Below, one piece after another: positions 11,254 to 22,465 of a stretch of 64,000 bases of DNA (positions are counted from its first letter, which is position 1; each line of letters opens with the position of its first letter). Origin of the DNA: Caecitellus pseudoparvulus (lineage: Eukaryota; Bigyra: Bicosoecida). The translations under genes and the position numbers were made by a program. Under the pieces are notes generated by a model. The model saw only the letters and a list, made by a program, of their open reading frames with translations, was not told the origin of the DNA and made no database searches. The stretch is taken from assembly GCA_965644315.1 (NCBI GenBank), contig CBFFRQ010000095.1, positions 182,014-246,013 of the forward strand. The letters run 5' to 3'.

Positions 11254-13071
11254 TCAAGACCCGAAGAGGCTTGGGAGCGCCGTCAAGCCCTGCTCTGCGT
11301 CCCTTGCCAGAGCACACAGCCACCCGAACGCAGGGCTGTGCGCACACTGGTCAAGTGGAAACACAGCACTGGCAGCAGTCAAGGCAAAGAGCGCGAGGGT
11401 GGCAACGGCCAGGAGCATGGCTGTACTTTGGAGCAGAATCAGGGCGGCCCGCAGCGGCGCAAGGAACAGGCAGATCTGCACCCATACTAGCCCCAGCAAG
11501 AACAGGCCCAGACCCGACTCGGTCGAGTGCTCCGAAGCGGCGCACGAGTGTACTCCAGTGGTCGACTGCCGCACCTGCAGCACTTGCAGGTCCACTAGGG
11601 CAGGCGGGTCGTGGAACAGTGACGCGCCCTGCGCCGCAGACTGCAGAGTCGGCCAGCCCACTGCCGTGTACACATGGCCCAGGTCCTGAAGCGCCGATTG
11701 GGTTGTGAGCAGAGCACGCTCCCACCAGGAAGGGGCTGCCGGGTCAAAGGGGCTGCCGCGGGCGTCCCCCCACCTCGTGTGGCACAGCACGTCCTGGGCA
11801 CGCTGCCCCGCCACCACCTCTGCCCGGGAGTAATACCCCACTGGCCTCTCCTCACCTTCCTCCTCCTCATCGCTGTGCGAGACAGGGGAGTCCTGTGCGT
11901 CGACTGGAGCAGGCTCAGAATCAGGGGGGGCGTGGTCCGCACTGTTCTGGTCCTCAGCGCCCCCCTCACCCCCCCGACGGCCCCACACACGCTGCATGGG
12001 GCGCGGAGACCGCCACGTGCGCTGCATCTTGCCCTTGGCTGTGGGACTGCCAACCGAGTCCCCCGAGCGCGATCGTGCGTGCATGCCTGCGGCCTGGCGC
12101 ACGTCCTGCAGCACGGCTGGCACGGAGGCAGGGAGCTTGGCAGCGACCACAGCGGTGGCGAGCCACGTGGGGGGGCACTGCCACAGCTCCGGCCACTGCA
12201 CCTGCAGCAGCTGCTGGTCCTCCTCTGGCGCCATGGTGAGCAGCGCAGTGGGGGGCGTGTCCCTGTACAGACCACTGGCCACTTGCAGGGTCTCCTGCAG
12301 CGACGCAGTGGAGGGCACGTCGCGCAGGGCGACGTGCAGCTCCCCGTCGTCCAGCACATTCTCCAGGGCGCGCTTGGCCCCCAGGACCATGGCAGCAGCG
12401 AGGTAGATGGGGGCGGTGGGGTGCCCCACCCCCAGCATCCAGTCCAGCAAGGGCGCGACACGCCACACCCGGTGCTCCACGTGGGTGAACCAGGTGATGA
12501 CCCAGGGCAGGGCGAAGATGGCGTTGCCGTGCACCGCCTGCAGGCCCACCATGAGCTTCTCGTCGCGAGTGCCCAGCAGGGGGAAGATGCAGCCCAGGAG
12601 GGACATGGTCACGTTCATGCTGGGGGCGCAGAACCCCCGGAGGGGGCCTGCAATCATGCGAGCCAGCGCTGGCTTGGCGCCGGCCTCGCCCAGCACCAGC
12701 ATGAGCACGGCTGCCACTGCGTGCAGGCCCTGGTAGTAGTGGAAGTCAGTGGCGGGGTCGTCGTGGAACTGCTGCAAGACGCTGTTCAGGATGACCTTGA
12801 GGCGGCCTTCCGCGTCTTCTCGCTGCTGCTGGCTCCAGTGAGGCACTTCGGGGAATGAGCGAGGCACGTCCAAGTCCAGCTGCCGCACATAGCTGTGCGA
12901 GAAAGCCGTCTCGGCGGCGTCCTCCGAATCAGGCGCAGAGCGGCCCACTTGAAGCAGCAGGGACCAGGCCTGCTCGCGCAGGTGGGGCGGGATGCCCCCT
13001 GGAGAGACGGCGAGGCTGCGGAGTGCAGTCAAGTGCACTGCACCTGCAGCAGCTCCGCTGTGTGTTTCCAT
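11254..13071 (-). CDS. TBC1D20: TBC1D20/Gyp8-type Rab GTPase-activating protein
   Basis: An uninterrupted 605-codon frame encodes a TBC RabGAP domain (about residues 20-270) and a C-terminal hydrophobic region. The dual-finger catalysis motifs are visible: the arginine finger in LDLDVPRSFPEV and the glutamine finger in DFHYYQGLHAV. The combination of YYQGLH, a helical second half (VWRVAPLLDWMLG) and hydrophobic spans near residues 540-580 (LFLLGLVWVQICLFL) is that of TBC1D20/Gyp8. These are membrane-anchored GAPs for Rab1/Ypt1 at ER exit sites. Between them lies an acidic, serine-rich, probably disordered linker (about 350-440). The start matches the ATG at 13071, which is divergent from the oxygenase gene by 298 bp. 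Substrate Rab is inferred from the family. Confidence 0.8.
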   Translation of the reverse strand: METHSGAAAGAVHLTALRSLAVSPGGIPPHLREQAWSLLLQVGRSAPDSEDAAETAFSHSYVRQLDLDVPRSFPEVPHWSQQQREDAEGRLKVILNSVLQQFHDDPATDFHYYQGLHAVAAVLMLVLGEAGAKPALARMIAGPLRGFCAPSMNVTMSLLGCIFPLLGTRDEKLMVGLQAVHGNAIFALPWVITWFTHVEHRVWRVAPLLDWMLGVGHPTAPIYLAAAMVLGAKRALENVLDDGELHVALRDVPSTASLQETLQVASGLYRDTPPTALLTMAPEEDQQLLQVQWPELWQCPPTWLATAVVAAKLPASVPAVLQDVRQAAGMHARSRSGDSVGSPTAKGKMQRTWRSPRPMQRVWGRRGGEGGAEDQNSADHAPPDSEPAPVDAQDSPVSHSDEEEEGEERPVGYYSRAEVVAGQRAQDVLCHTRWGDARGSPFDPAAPSWWERALLTTQSALQDLGHVYTAVGWPTLQSAAQGASLFHDPPALVDLQVLQVRQSTTGVHSCAASEHSTESGLGLFLLGLVWVQICLFLAPLRAALILLQSTAMLLAVATLALFALTAASAVFPLDQCAHSPAFGWLCALARDAEQGLTALPSLFGS

Positions 13072-13369
13072 AGTTTCCGCGGCTGCCGCAGCCGTAGCGA
13101 CAGCAGCAAGCAGAATTCTCGACTACGGTGCCGAATTCACACGTGCACCCCGCTCTGCACTGCTCAGAGACGAACAAGCATGAAGCGACGTGGAGTGGAG
13201 GCAAGCACAAGTGCCAGCTGTTGCGGCTTGTGCCGCGAGCCAGGGCAATTCAGCGGCTGCTTCACAAGACACAAGCCATTCGAAGCTACTTGCACTCGCT
13301 CAACAGTTTTATGGTGTCATTTTTGAGTGCCTGGAAGCTCGCTCTGCAGCTGATCGCTGAGGTGCAGTG

Positions 13370-14484
13370 ATGCGGAATTTGGCAGCTGCCCTTGCTGGCG
13401 CAGCTTGTGTGCTGCTTGCGGTGGTTGAAGGCCACAAAGTTGTCGGAGCAGGTGAGCTGGACGCCGCGTGGGAGTCGACAGTGCCATGTGCCACCGAGTA
13501 TGCGGGAGAAGTGGCGGGGTGCCGCCCCACGACGTGTTGGCGGCGCGTGGTGGATGGCTTCGCCAGCACGCAGGAGGTTGACGCTCTGCGAGCCATCGCC
13601 GACAAGGGCATGCAGCAGAACACGCTCCCTGGCGGGCCCGTTATCATGGACATTAACACAGGCTTTGTCATGGACGCGGGGGGGCTACAGAACATCTACC
13701 GTCGGAAGCCAGGCGTGGCCTTCAGCGCTGACGAGTACGAACTCTACCGGGGTATGGTGCTGCGCATTCGCGACGAGATCAAGCGGGCATACGGCCTGGA
13801 GCAGCTGTATTTGACGGCGCCCACGTTCATCACCCGCATTCGGGGCGACCCGGCGTGGCAGCCCGCCACCCCTCACGATGAGTACTACCACTACCACGGT
13901 GCGTTGCTGAAGCGGTTGACTCGGGCCCGCATCGCCGTGCCACACTTGCCCTCGCTTCGACTGCAGTTGACAAGAACAACACGGAACACTACGACTATTC
14001 AGGCCTGCTGTACCTGTCCACAGGGGGGGGTGAGGAAGGGGACTTTTCAGGGGGCGTGTTTGACTTCAACGACTCGCCCTCTGCACAGGCCCTAGCCCCC
14101 ACGCATGCGTCGTACGACGGGGCCGCAGAGGCAGCGTATTACGCAGGGGATGCCGCAGATACGGCCAGTCTCGCCACCTCCCACCCTGGCAGCCAGCACG
14201 CCAGCGACGTGACGTACGTAGTGCCAAGGCGAGGCCGCCTCATCACCTTCACATCAGGGGCAGAAAATCTGCACCGTGTGGCACGCGTGACGCACGGCGA
14301 GCGCCTCGTGCTGTCCTTGTGGTTCACGTGTGATCCCGCCTTCGAGTTCAAAGCGTTTCTCGACGGCAACCCCCACGAACAGGCCGTCGGACAACGCAGC
14401 AGGGCGGGGAAACAGCGCCGCCGGCGGCGACGTGTAACGCGGCAGGGGGAGTCGCGCAGTGACTCTCACAGGTCCGAGCTGTAG
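13370..14484 (+). CDS. OGFOD3: OGFOD3-like 2-oxoglutarate/Fe(II) oxygenase
   Basis: Two exons (13370-13898, 13967-14484) flank a 68-nt phase-1 intron and give 348 residues. The junction restores the iron-binding motif: exon 1 ends in DEYYHYH and exon 2 continues VDKNNTEHYDYSGLLYLS, placing the HxD pair across the splice site. The second iron histidine is in SGAENLHRV, and the domain ends GERLVLSLWFTC. This order and spacing is that of OGFOD3 (PKHD/prolyl-4-hydroxylase-like), whose substrate is not well established. Residues 1-21 form a signal peptide or anchor (NLAAALAGAACVLLAVVEG), so the domain probably faces the secretory lumen. The C-terminus is a short arginine-rich tail. It converges on the ZFAND1-like gene with 38 bp between stops. 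Confidence 0.85.
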
Positions 14485-14522
14485 TGGTCCCAGCTCACTC
14501 AGTGCTGGCCCTGGCAGGGGGT

Positions 14523-15479
14523 CTAGGCTGTGGTCAGGCTTGGTGGACACAGCCCCCTCCACAGCACCATGTCCGCCACGGTGGCCGCCCCGACAGCGCT
14601 CAGCGCGCCTGCGATGCTGTCAGCACTTGCGGCAGCGGTGACCAGCTGCAACCCCTTGCCTTGTGCGTGCGGCCCGACAGGCGCTAGATGCAGGCGCGTT
14701 TCATGGTCAGCCGGCACGCTGGCGTTGGTGTTGATGGCTGACACGCTGTCCGCCGCGCGCTGCAGAGCATGGCCCATGGAGCGCGAGCCTGACGCTGCCA
14801 GCACGACGACGGCGGGAGCTGAGGGCAGGGCGGCGCAGGAGGTGTGGACGTGCACGCGGAGGAGCACCAGTGATGCGGCGGTGATGCCAGCCAGGCCCTG
14901 GGCTTGGGCCTTCAGGCGCATGGCCGCCACCTTCTCTGCCTTGGCTAGAGCGGCGCCCTGTAGGGCTTTCCCACGCTTGTTCAGGCACAGAGGCCGTGGA
15001 ATGCACATGGTGCTGGGCGAACCTGGTGTGTGGGGGACGGGCTGTGAGCTGGCTGCGGCAGCTGCGGCGGCTGGCGCGGCACTTGGCAACGCAGCACAGG
15101 CGTGTTCCTCCGGTTGACGGTGCTGCCCGCAGAAGGTGAGCGCACAGCCCTCACACGTGAACATTTTCCACTTCGCCATGCGGACGGCACACCCCTGCGC
15201 CTGGCAGGCCACTTGCTCTGCCACAGTGCGGCCAGGCTGAGGCCCTGAGCCAGAGTCTGCCACCGGTGCTGCGGCTGTGCACGTGTGAGCTGCAGGCTCT
15301 GCATGGTGCTGGCACAGCCATTTGCTGCAGTGGAAACACTGCAGAGGCATGAAGTCTGCGGTGTGGAGCGCGTTGCGTGGGTGGAGTGGGCGATGCCGAA
15401 GGCGTTGGGCGTCGATTTCCGCACCCTTCATGGCACAGCCGGGTTCCTCGCACACTCGCCCGACATGGTCAAACTCCAT
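14523..15479 (-). CDS. ZFAND1: ZFAND1-like protein with two AN1 zinc fingers
   Basis: Exon 1 (15479-15425) and exon 2 (15355-14523) are separated by a 69-nt intron that is a multiple of three and has no stop, so it hides inside an open frame. Removing it restores the first AN1 finger as C-EEPG-C-AMKDFMPLQ-C-FHC and so on, aligning without a gap to human ZFAND1, which strongly supports the splice. A second AN1 finger follows (CQAQGCAVRMAKWKMFTCEG). The C-terminal part (VHVHTSCAALPSA to LHLAPV) corresponds to the ubiquitin-like domain. In animals and yeast (Cuz1) this protein links p97/Cdc48 and the proteasome during arsenite stress and stress-granule clearance. The protein starts at MEFDHVGRV, matching the family start. 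Confidence 0.85.
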   Translation of the reverse strand: MEFDHVGRVCEEPGCAMKGAEIDAQRLRHRPLHPRNALHTADFMPLQCFHCSKWLCQHHAEPAAHTCTAAAPVADSGSGPQPGRTVAEQVACQAQGCAVRMAKWKMFTCEGCALTFCGQHRQPEEHACAALPSAAPAAAAAAASSQPVPHTPGSPSTMCIPRPLCLNKRGKALQGAALAKAEKVAAMRLKAQAQGLAGITAASLVLLRVHVHTSCAALPSAPAVVVLAASGSRSMGHALQRAADSVSAINTNASVPADHETRLHLAPVGPHAQGKGLQLVTAAASADSIAGALSAVGAATVADMVLWRGLCPPSLTTA

Positions 15480-15769
15480 GACGTCCAAGCTCGAGGCCCA
15501 AGTATAAGGCAGAGCATCCTGCGGGGCATTCACGCGTCGCCGCTTCGAGTGTGGGGTCGTTTTGTGCCGATCCGTGCACTGAGCTCGCAGTCGGCGTGGA
15601 GCCTCCCGTCCTCGCAGCAGCTGGCGTCTGACCCTGCATCGACACGCGGGCGAATCCCTCGTTCCTGGATATTGGTTGCTGAAACTACCCCGCCCGTGTG
15701 GGAATCTCTGCGTCTGTGTGACGGTCCTGGCCACGGGTTGCGTGCGGAAATTGGTCTCAACCTCTCGCC

Positions 15770-16481
15770 ATGGCTGAGTTCAGGGCAAGCAGCGCGCAGA
15801 AGGCGCGGCGTGCGCACCGCGCCGCGCGATTCGAGGCGGAAGCAAAGGTTGAGCGGGTGACACCGAAGAAGGTGAGGACCAGCGCGCAGCTGCCGGCGTC
15901 TGCCGCTGCGCGCACTTTGGCGCCGCTGCCTCGCCACGCCGCAGGTCATGGCTCACGCGGAGGTGGTGATCGTGAAGGACGCAGACAAGAAGCAGCTGTC
16001 TTTCCTGAAGCGCCAGATCGCGTCTGGCCGGCCGTTGAACGCACATGCGGCAGCGACCTTTGAGCGCCTGACTGGCCGGCCGTACGTGTACGGCTCCACT
16101 GGCTTCGAGGGTGGGGAGGATGTGCCGCAGGCGGCAGTGCCCGCCGCATACAGCATGGACCTGGCATCCATCCGCGTGTCACGGCGACGAGATGTGGCTG
16201 CCGCAGGGGGCGGGGGCAGTGCACCCCCCGCAGCCACCAGGTCTGGCGTGCGGGGGGGGGGGGCCACAGCACCGGGGAGGGGGGCCTCTGCCGCCCCTGC
16301 CCCCCCGAGCCCCGCAGTGAAGGAGCTGCGTAAGGTGAACAAGAAGCTGCGGCAGATCCAGGCGCTGCAGGATGGGGCTGCCCTGGGCAGGCTGCTGACG
16401 CCAGAGGAGGCAGCGAAGGTGGCGAGCAAGGGGGAGCTGGAGGCAAGGCGAGACGCCCTGACGCAAGGCATTTCCAGGTAG
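15770..16481 (+). CDS. Small basic protein with eIF2A/PYM-like C-terminal motif
   Basis: Exon 1 (15770-15871) and exon 2 (15945-16481) join across a 73-nt intron to give 212 residues. The N-terminal 34 residues are basic and helical. A central part (DADKKQLSFLKRQIASG) is lysine-rich, and residues about 85-140 are a glycine/alanine/proline linker coded by long G and C runs. The C-terminal 50 residues (ELRKVNKKLRQIQALQ, then LLTPEEAAKVASKGELEAR) resemble the terminal helix pair shared by eIF2A and the Mago-Y14 partner PYM, both ribosome or exon-junction associated. The N-terminal hallmark of PYM is not visible, so I do not assign the name. It lies 290 bp from the divergent ZFAND1-like start. 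Confidence 0.6.
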
Positions 16482-16708
16482 AACTCTGGTACGGTGTGGA
16501 TGCGGGGTGGGGGGCGTGGCGGTTTAGGTGCGAGGTGCGGAGGGGGCGTGTTGGCAGTTGCAGGCCGCACCATGCCGCGGCACGGCACAATTCACAGACC
16601 GCAACGCACGCCACTGCGACGGAGCGCAGTGGAACTGGCCAGCCCGTGCCGAGGAGCACTGGTTGTGAGTCGTCTTGGCGCGCGCAGAGGCGTTCACGGG
16701 GACTCAGC

Positions 16709-19700
16709 ATGGCGGAGAGTGCTGGCAGGTCTGCGCCAGGCAGTCCAAATTCCGATGCCTCGCACCAGTCGGGTGGCGAGGGCTCGCCCCTGGCCGAGAA
16801 GCTGGCACAGCGCACGGCAGAGTTGTCCCAGGCGACGACATTGCTGAACGACATGGACCGCCGCTTCACGAAGCAGAGCGAGGAGCTGGCGGCAGAGCGG
16901 GAGCGGTCGTCCCAGCTTGCTGCCACAACGGAGACACTGCGTAGGTGTTCCCGCCAACCGTGCCTGCTGCGCCACAGCGCCCTCTGCACGCTGCACACCG
17001 ACACACTGCACAGGAAAACAACTGAATGACGTTTCATCGGCATTGGACTCTGCGCGGGGCGAGTTGCAGGAGCAGAGCACCAGCCTGCACCGTGCCACGA
17101 CGCTGGCGCAGAGCGCTGCGGAGGACAAACGTGCGTTGCAAGCACAGGTGGACGCACGGCAGGCGGAGGCGGACAGGCTGGCAGAGGAGCTGGAGGCCCG
17201 CGATGCCCGTATTTCGGAGATGACGAAGCAGGCGTCGGCGCTGGAAACGGCTCTGTCGGAGGCGCGTGCTGCTGCACTGCCGCTGCGGGTGCAGAATGAG
17301 CGATTGGAGGATGAGAAGGCGCTGCTGCAGGCGAGGCTGCAGACGCTGCAGAAGCAAGTGCAACAACTGAACGAGGGGCACAGCGCACAGGCAGCTGCAG
17401 CTGAGAAGGCGGCCGCAGCAGCGCGCTCCAAGGCGGCTGCGGCGGAGGCTGAGCTGGCATCTCTGCGCGAGTCACTGCCCCGCCTGCACAAACGCCTGGA
17501 GGCAGCCGAGGCAGCGCGAGATGCTGCGTTGCAGGCCAACACTGACGCAGCTGGCAAGGCTGCTCGGGAGGTGGCGTCTTTGGAGGGGCAGCTCTCCGCT
17601 GCCTCGCGCAAGGCTCGACTGCTGCAGGAAGCGGCGGCGGCGGCTGAGGCGCAGAGCGCGTCGCTGAAGGGCAGCCTGGCAGAGGCCAAGCGGGAGGCCG
17701 CCCAGGCCAAGGACGCTGCCTCCACAGCTGCTGCCGCAGCGGAGGCCCAGCTGGCTGAGCTGCGTGCGGAGCTGGAGGCTGCCAAGACTGCCGCGGCGGC
17801 ACAGGTGACAGCGGCGCCGGTGGATGCCCCAGTGACGCCCAGAACAGGGGGATCTGGCGCGGAACACGCGAGTGTCCCCACAGCAGGTGTTCCGAGTGGC
17901 CTGTCCCCGGGCAGTCCCGGCGCCATCACCACCGCCCTGTACGCCAAGGTGCAGGCAGCAGAAGCTCGCGCTTCGGCCGCGGAACGCGAGGCTGCGCGAC
18001 TGAAGGGGTACCTGGATGATGTGCTGACTGAGGTGCAGGCTAAGGCGCCAGTGCTGCGTGAACAGCGGGCAGACTACGAGCGTGCGCTGGTGTCGCATCA
18101 GCGCCTGACTCTGCACTTGGAGGAAAGTCTGCAGCGGTGCCAGGTGCTGGAGGGGGATGTGGCGGGGTTGCGGCAGGCAGCCAAGGCGGCCAGGCGTGAG
18201 AAGGACATTGCTGTGCAGCAGGTGGCAGACCTGAGTCACCAGGTGCGATCCCTACTCGCGCAGCAGCTGTCGGCAGCGGGGCGGTTGGCGCCTGATACAG
18301 CGGCGGCTGGTGCTGCGCAGGCGGCGGCAGCAGGCGCACCCGCCCAAGCCCTGATCTCAGAGAACCTCATCAGCTTCAAGACGATCGAGGAGCTGCAGAC
18401 ACGCAACATGCAGCTGACCAAGGTGGTGCGGACACTGTCTGCCGAGCGCACGGCTGAGAGCGCAGCTCAGGCGTCGAAGGATGAGGCTGCGGCACGGGCT
18501 GGTCTGCAGACCGCGCTGGCGGAACTGAGCAAGCTGCGTACGAAGCGTGAGAGCCAGGAGCGCCTGATGAAGGTGCTGGTGCAGCAGCGCGACATGTACA
18601 GGACCCTGCTGGCCCAGGCAGACAGCCAGCACGCTGTGGGAGGTGGATCAGATGTGCCTGCTGCGACTGCCGCACCATCGAGTGGCGGTAGCCCAGGCGG
18701 CGACACTGCTGCCGCACCACGCACCACGGCGCAAGTGAGCAACTTGCAGACACAGCTGGACAGTGCCGCATCCTCTGCGGCAGCCGTCAAGGCGGAGCGA
18801 GCCGAGTACGAGCGGCGTGTGGCGGAGGAGCTGAACGACCTGCGCAGCCAGTTGTCTGACGCCAAGGCGGCAGCTGCACGCGCCAGTGCCGAGGCGCAGT
18901 TCCACGCGTCACGCCTGGCAGCCATGACGTCAGCTGAGGCCGATGCTCGGGAGGCTGCGAATGCCGAGGCCAAGCAGAAACTCGCAGTGCACACGCAGTT
19001 GCTGGAGGCGCAGCGTGTGAACGCAGAGAAGGACGCTGCAGCGGCACGGCTGAGTGCGGAAATCGTGGAGCTGCGCAGCGAGGTATCTGACGCCAAGGCT
19101 GCCAGCCGCATCGCGGAGAACGCCGTGCAGCGCCTGTCTGCAGAAGTGCAGAGCCTATCGGCCGACAAGGACCGCCTGAGCAAGCTGCTGGAGTCTGTGC
19201 GGTCCCTGGAGGCGTCGTTGTCTGCACAGGCCGCCGCCGAGCGCCAAGCCGCCGCTGCGGAGAAGGAGCAGGCCACCAAGTCGTGGCTGGCGTGCCGCAA
19301 GGAGCTCGCAGAGCAGCGCAACTTGGCAGCCACGAAGCAGAGCAAGGCCGCTGCAGACCTGCGTGCGGCCGGGCAGCGTGCCGCTGACTTGAGCGACAAG
19401 CTGGCCGATGCGCGTGCAGAAGCCGCGAAGGCTTCTGCCGAGGCAGCTGCTGCGCGTGAGAAGGCGTCCCTGTTGGATTCGCAGTTGACGGCGCTGCAGT
19501 CCCGCCTGGAGGGCAAGGTGTCGGCTCTGGGCGCTCGGGGGGAGGTGGACGCAGGGCACGTTGCGTCATTGTCGGCCAAGGTGCGCCAGCTGTCTGCTGA
19601 GCTGGCTGACGCGAAGGCGGAGGTGGCGGAAGCGGAAAGTGCGCGAGACCAGTACAAGGCCGTGGCTGAGAGCAACGAGGCTGCCTTTGCGGAGCTGTCG

Positions 19701-22440
19701 GCCAGCACTCGCGAGTGGCAGGAGAAGGTCACTGCGGAAACTGAAGCTGCAGTTTCCGCAGCTGCTGCCAAGGACACCACCATCGCTGACTTGCGCCGGC
19801 GCGTGAACGAACTGGAGCAGGCATCCCTGGAGGCGACATCTGCACACGAAAAGGCCCTGTCAGAGGCCCAGGCTAGCGCAAAGACTGCCAAGGCCGCTGC
19901 AGCGGCAGCTGAGGAGCGCTTGGCGACGTTTGACGAGCGCGAGGCGGCGTTGCGCGCGGAGGTGGAGCAGCTGACGCAGGCACGCAACGCGGCGCAGAAG
20001 CGCAACGAGATGCAGGTGCAGATGCACGCTGAAGACACGCGGCGCCTGGCCGAGTTGGAGCGCTCGCTGGCTGAGGAGAAGAAGGCGCGTTCCAACGCCC
20101 AGGCCAAGATTGCCGTGCTGACGTCACAGATCATCGGCAAGGACCGCCAGTTCGCGGCGGAGACCAAGGCCAAGGCTGAGGAGCTGACCAAGGCCAAGAC
20201 GACTGCGGAGGAGCTGACGGAGCAGAACTCTCTCCTGCACGCCCAGCTGGACGCGTTGACACGGCAGGTTGAGGAGCTGCAGGCTTCTGTGGGGGTGGAG
20301 GATGAGGATGCTGATGCTGATGCTGATGCTGGGGATGATGCGGAGGGTGACGACGCCGCCGCTGCCTCCACCGCCGCTCGTCTGCGCAAGCAAGTGACCG
20401 ACCTCCACGGCGTGCGGGCGTACCTGCAGCACCAGAAGAACGTCTTGCAGTGCGATCTGGAGCTAGCCAAGGCGCAGGGTGCCAGTCTGCAGGAGCGCCT
20501 GTCCGCTGCCGAGGCAGACCTGGCCGTTGCTGAGGCGGCCCTGGCGAAGGAGCGCAAGAAGGCGGCCGCCGCTGCCGCGTCAGCCAAAGCCTCCACGGCT
20601 GCTCGAACGGAAGAGGAGACGGCTGCCGTGCTGTGGGAGAGCAACAAGCAGCTGCGTGCCGACGCCGAGAAACACCTGGCGCGCGCCAAGGCGGCTGAGG
20701 CGGAGGTGGTGGCTGTGAAGGAGGCGTCTGCGGCGGCTGCGGAGCGTCTGGCAGCACTGGAGGGTGAGGCACAGGCCTGGGCGGAGCGTGAGGAGGCCCT
20801 GCAGCGGGATGTGGCGAGGTGGCAGGCGCATGTGCAGAAGGTGCTGCGAGACGACAGCATCGACCCGGCAGCCCACGAGGCGCTGAAGGAGCGACTGGAG
20901 GCGGCCGAGGCCAAGCTGGCGGAGGTGGAGGCGGCGGCGCAAGATGCACAGGTGGCTGCCGAGGCAGCTGAGACGAAGTTGGAGGAGGTGGAGGCAGCAG
21001 CGGCGGAGGCGGAGGAGAAGGCGAGTGACTTCCGCCAGCGTGCGCGCACGGCGATGAAGACCGCCACGAACAACTTGAAGCAGGCCAAGAAGGAGGCGGA
21101 TGCGGGGCGGGCCCGGGTGGAGGAGGTGGAGAAGGAGCTGCGGGAGGCACGGCTGACGGCCCGCAAGGACGCCCTGGCCGCTGCAGGCAAGATCAAGGCG
21201 CTGCAGACGGAGTTGGAGGAGGCCAAGGCCAAAGGCGCCAAGGGGGGGGGCGAGTCCGCTGGGGACGCGGGCCGGCTGGTGGAGCTGCGCAAGATCACGC
21301 TGCGGCTCAAGGCCGACAACAAGTCACTGGTGCAGGAGGTGTCGTCTCTCCGCGCCCAGAACAACGAAATCGCAGAGGCCCTGGCGGCGGCGCAGCGTGC
21401 CCAGGCACAGGCGGCGGATGCCGATGCCGATGCCGGTGGCGAGGAGGAGGTGGAGGAGGAGGAGGAGGATGGGGAGGGGGGTGTGTCTGGGGAGGAGGAG
21501 GAGGGGGGTGGTGAGGAGGCCCCCCCCTTCACATCCCTTCGACCCCCCAGCGCCAGTCTGGAGGAGGCAGGGTCGGCCCCCCTTGTGTTCGGGTCTGGAA
21601 CACCCAGCTTGCCGGTGCCGGATGTGGGGTCGGGGGATGGGGCGCAGCTGAGTGGTGTGCCTGAAGATGAGGATGATGGGGGGGAGGAGGATGGCGAGGG
21701 GGGTGATGAGGACAGTGAGGATGCGGAGGAGGGGGGGGAGGGAGAGAGCGGGGGTGAAGAGGAGGAGGAGGAGGAGGATGGCGACTTCGAGGAGGAGGAG
21801 GAGGAGGATGGGGAGGGGTCAGAGGCTGGCGAGGAGGACGGTGAGGGGGAGGAGGAGGATGAGGAGGATGGCGACTACCTGCCGGCATCCAAGCGGCCCC
21901 GTGGCGAAGAGGACGGCGACGGCGACGGCGACGGCGAGGAGGAGACAGGTGCTTCACCCTCTCCCACACCTGCACCAGCGGCAGCGCCAGCGGCAGCTGC
22001 AGGCACGTCCGAGTCCGCCAAGATCAAGGCGCTGCGGCTGAAGCTGGCTGGCAAGAAGCGGCAGCGGTCAGGCAGTGCCGACGCGTCGGGGACGGGTGGG
22101 CCCACCAGTGCGGAGGATGGGCCCACCAGTGCCTCCAAGGCGCCGCGGCGTGAGGGGTCTGACGTGGCAGGCGGCACGCCCCATGCCGGTGCTGCTGGGG
22201 AGGGGGGCGCTGACCTGGATGCGGAAGAGGCACGCAAGGCTGCCCGGGCGGCACGGTTTGGCACGGCAGCGCCATCCAGTGCAGGGACGACGACGCCAGG
22301 CAAGGCACGCGGGCAGAAGCGTGCGTTGGAGGTGGGCAGCGGCAAGGGGGGGAAGGGTGCTGGGCGCGGCAAGGGGGGGTCGCAAGGGGGGTGGCAGGGG
22401 GGGTCGAGGCGGCAAGGGCCGGGGGAGCGGCGGCAAGTGA
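16709..22440 (+). CDS. TPR: Nuclear-pore basket protein TPR/Mlp
   Basis: Exon 1 (16709-16940) and exon 2 (from 17014) flank a 73-nt phase-1 intron, giving about 1885 residues of nearly continuous coiled coil with an acidic tail. Several family blocks are recognisable in order: EVQAKAPVLREQRADYERA, then VLVQQRDMYRTLLAQ, then LTEQNSLLHAQLDALTRQVE and VRAYLQHQKNVLQCDLELAK. These match the conserved blocks of vertebrate TPR and yeast Mlp. The protein anchors the nuclear basket and supports mRNA export surveillance and spindle checkpoint function. The C-terminus is strongly acidic (about 21430-21900), then glycine/lysine-rich. In the frame as given, translation runs on past 22985 over the opposite gene. 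If one G is removed from the seven-G run at 22397-22403, it ends GGRGGKGRGSGGK at a TGA at 22438. I take that as the true end. Confidence 0.9.
21430..21900 (+). repeat. GAG/GAT-rich acidic-tail low-complexity repeat
   Basis: The plus strand is dominated by imperfect GAG and GAT/GAC triplets interrupted by runs of G. In the TPR frame this encodes long stretches of Glu, Asp and Gly. The tract is the acidic C-terminal tail of the nuclear basket protein, which is a family feature, but the near-repetitive DNA suggests expansion by replication slippage. Confidence 0.75.
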
Positions 22441-22465
22441 CCAATGCATTGCAGGTGTCGCGGCA

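Noticed and set aside
18467-21532. Long minus-strand open frame opposite TPR (over 1000 codons)
   Set aside because: It is a mirror of the Ala/Glu/Lys-rich coiled-coil coding sequence in high-GC DNA. It is dominated by Ser, Ala and Arg, with no family motif, and TPR itself is well supported.
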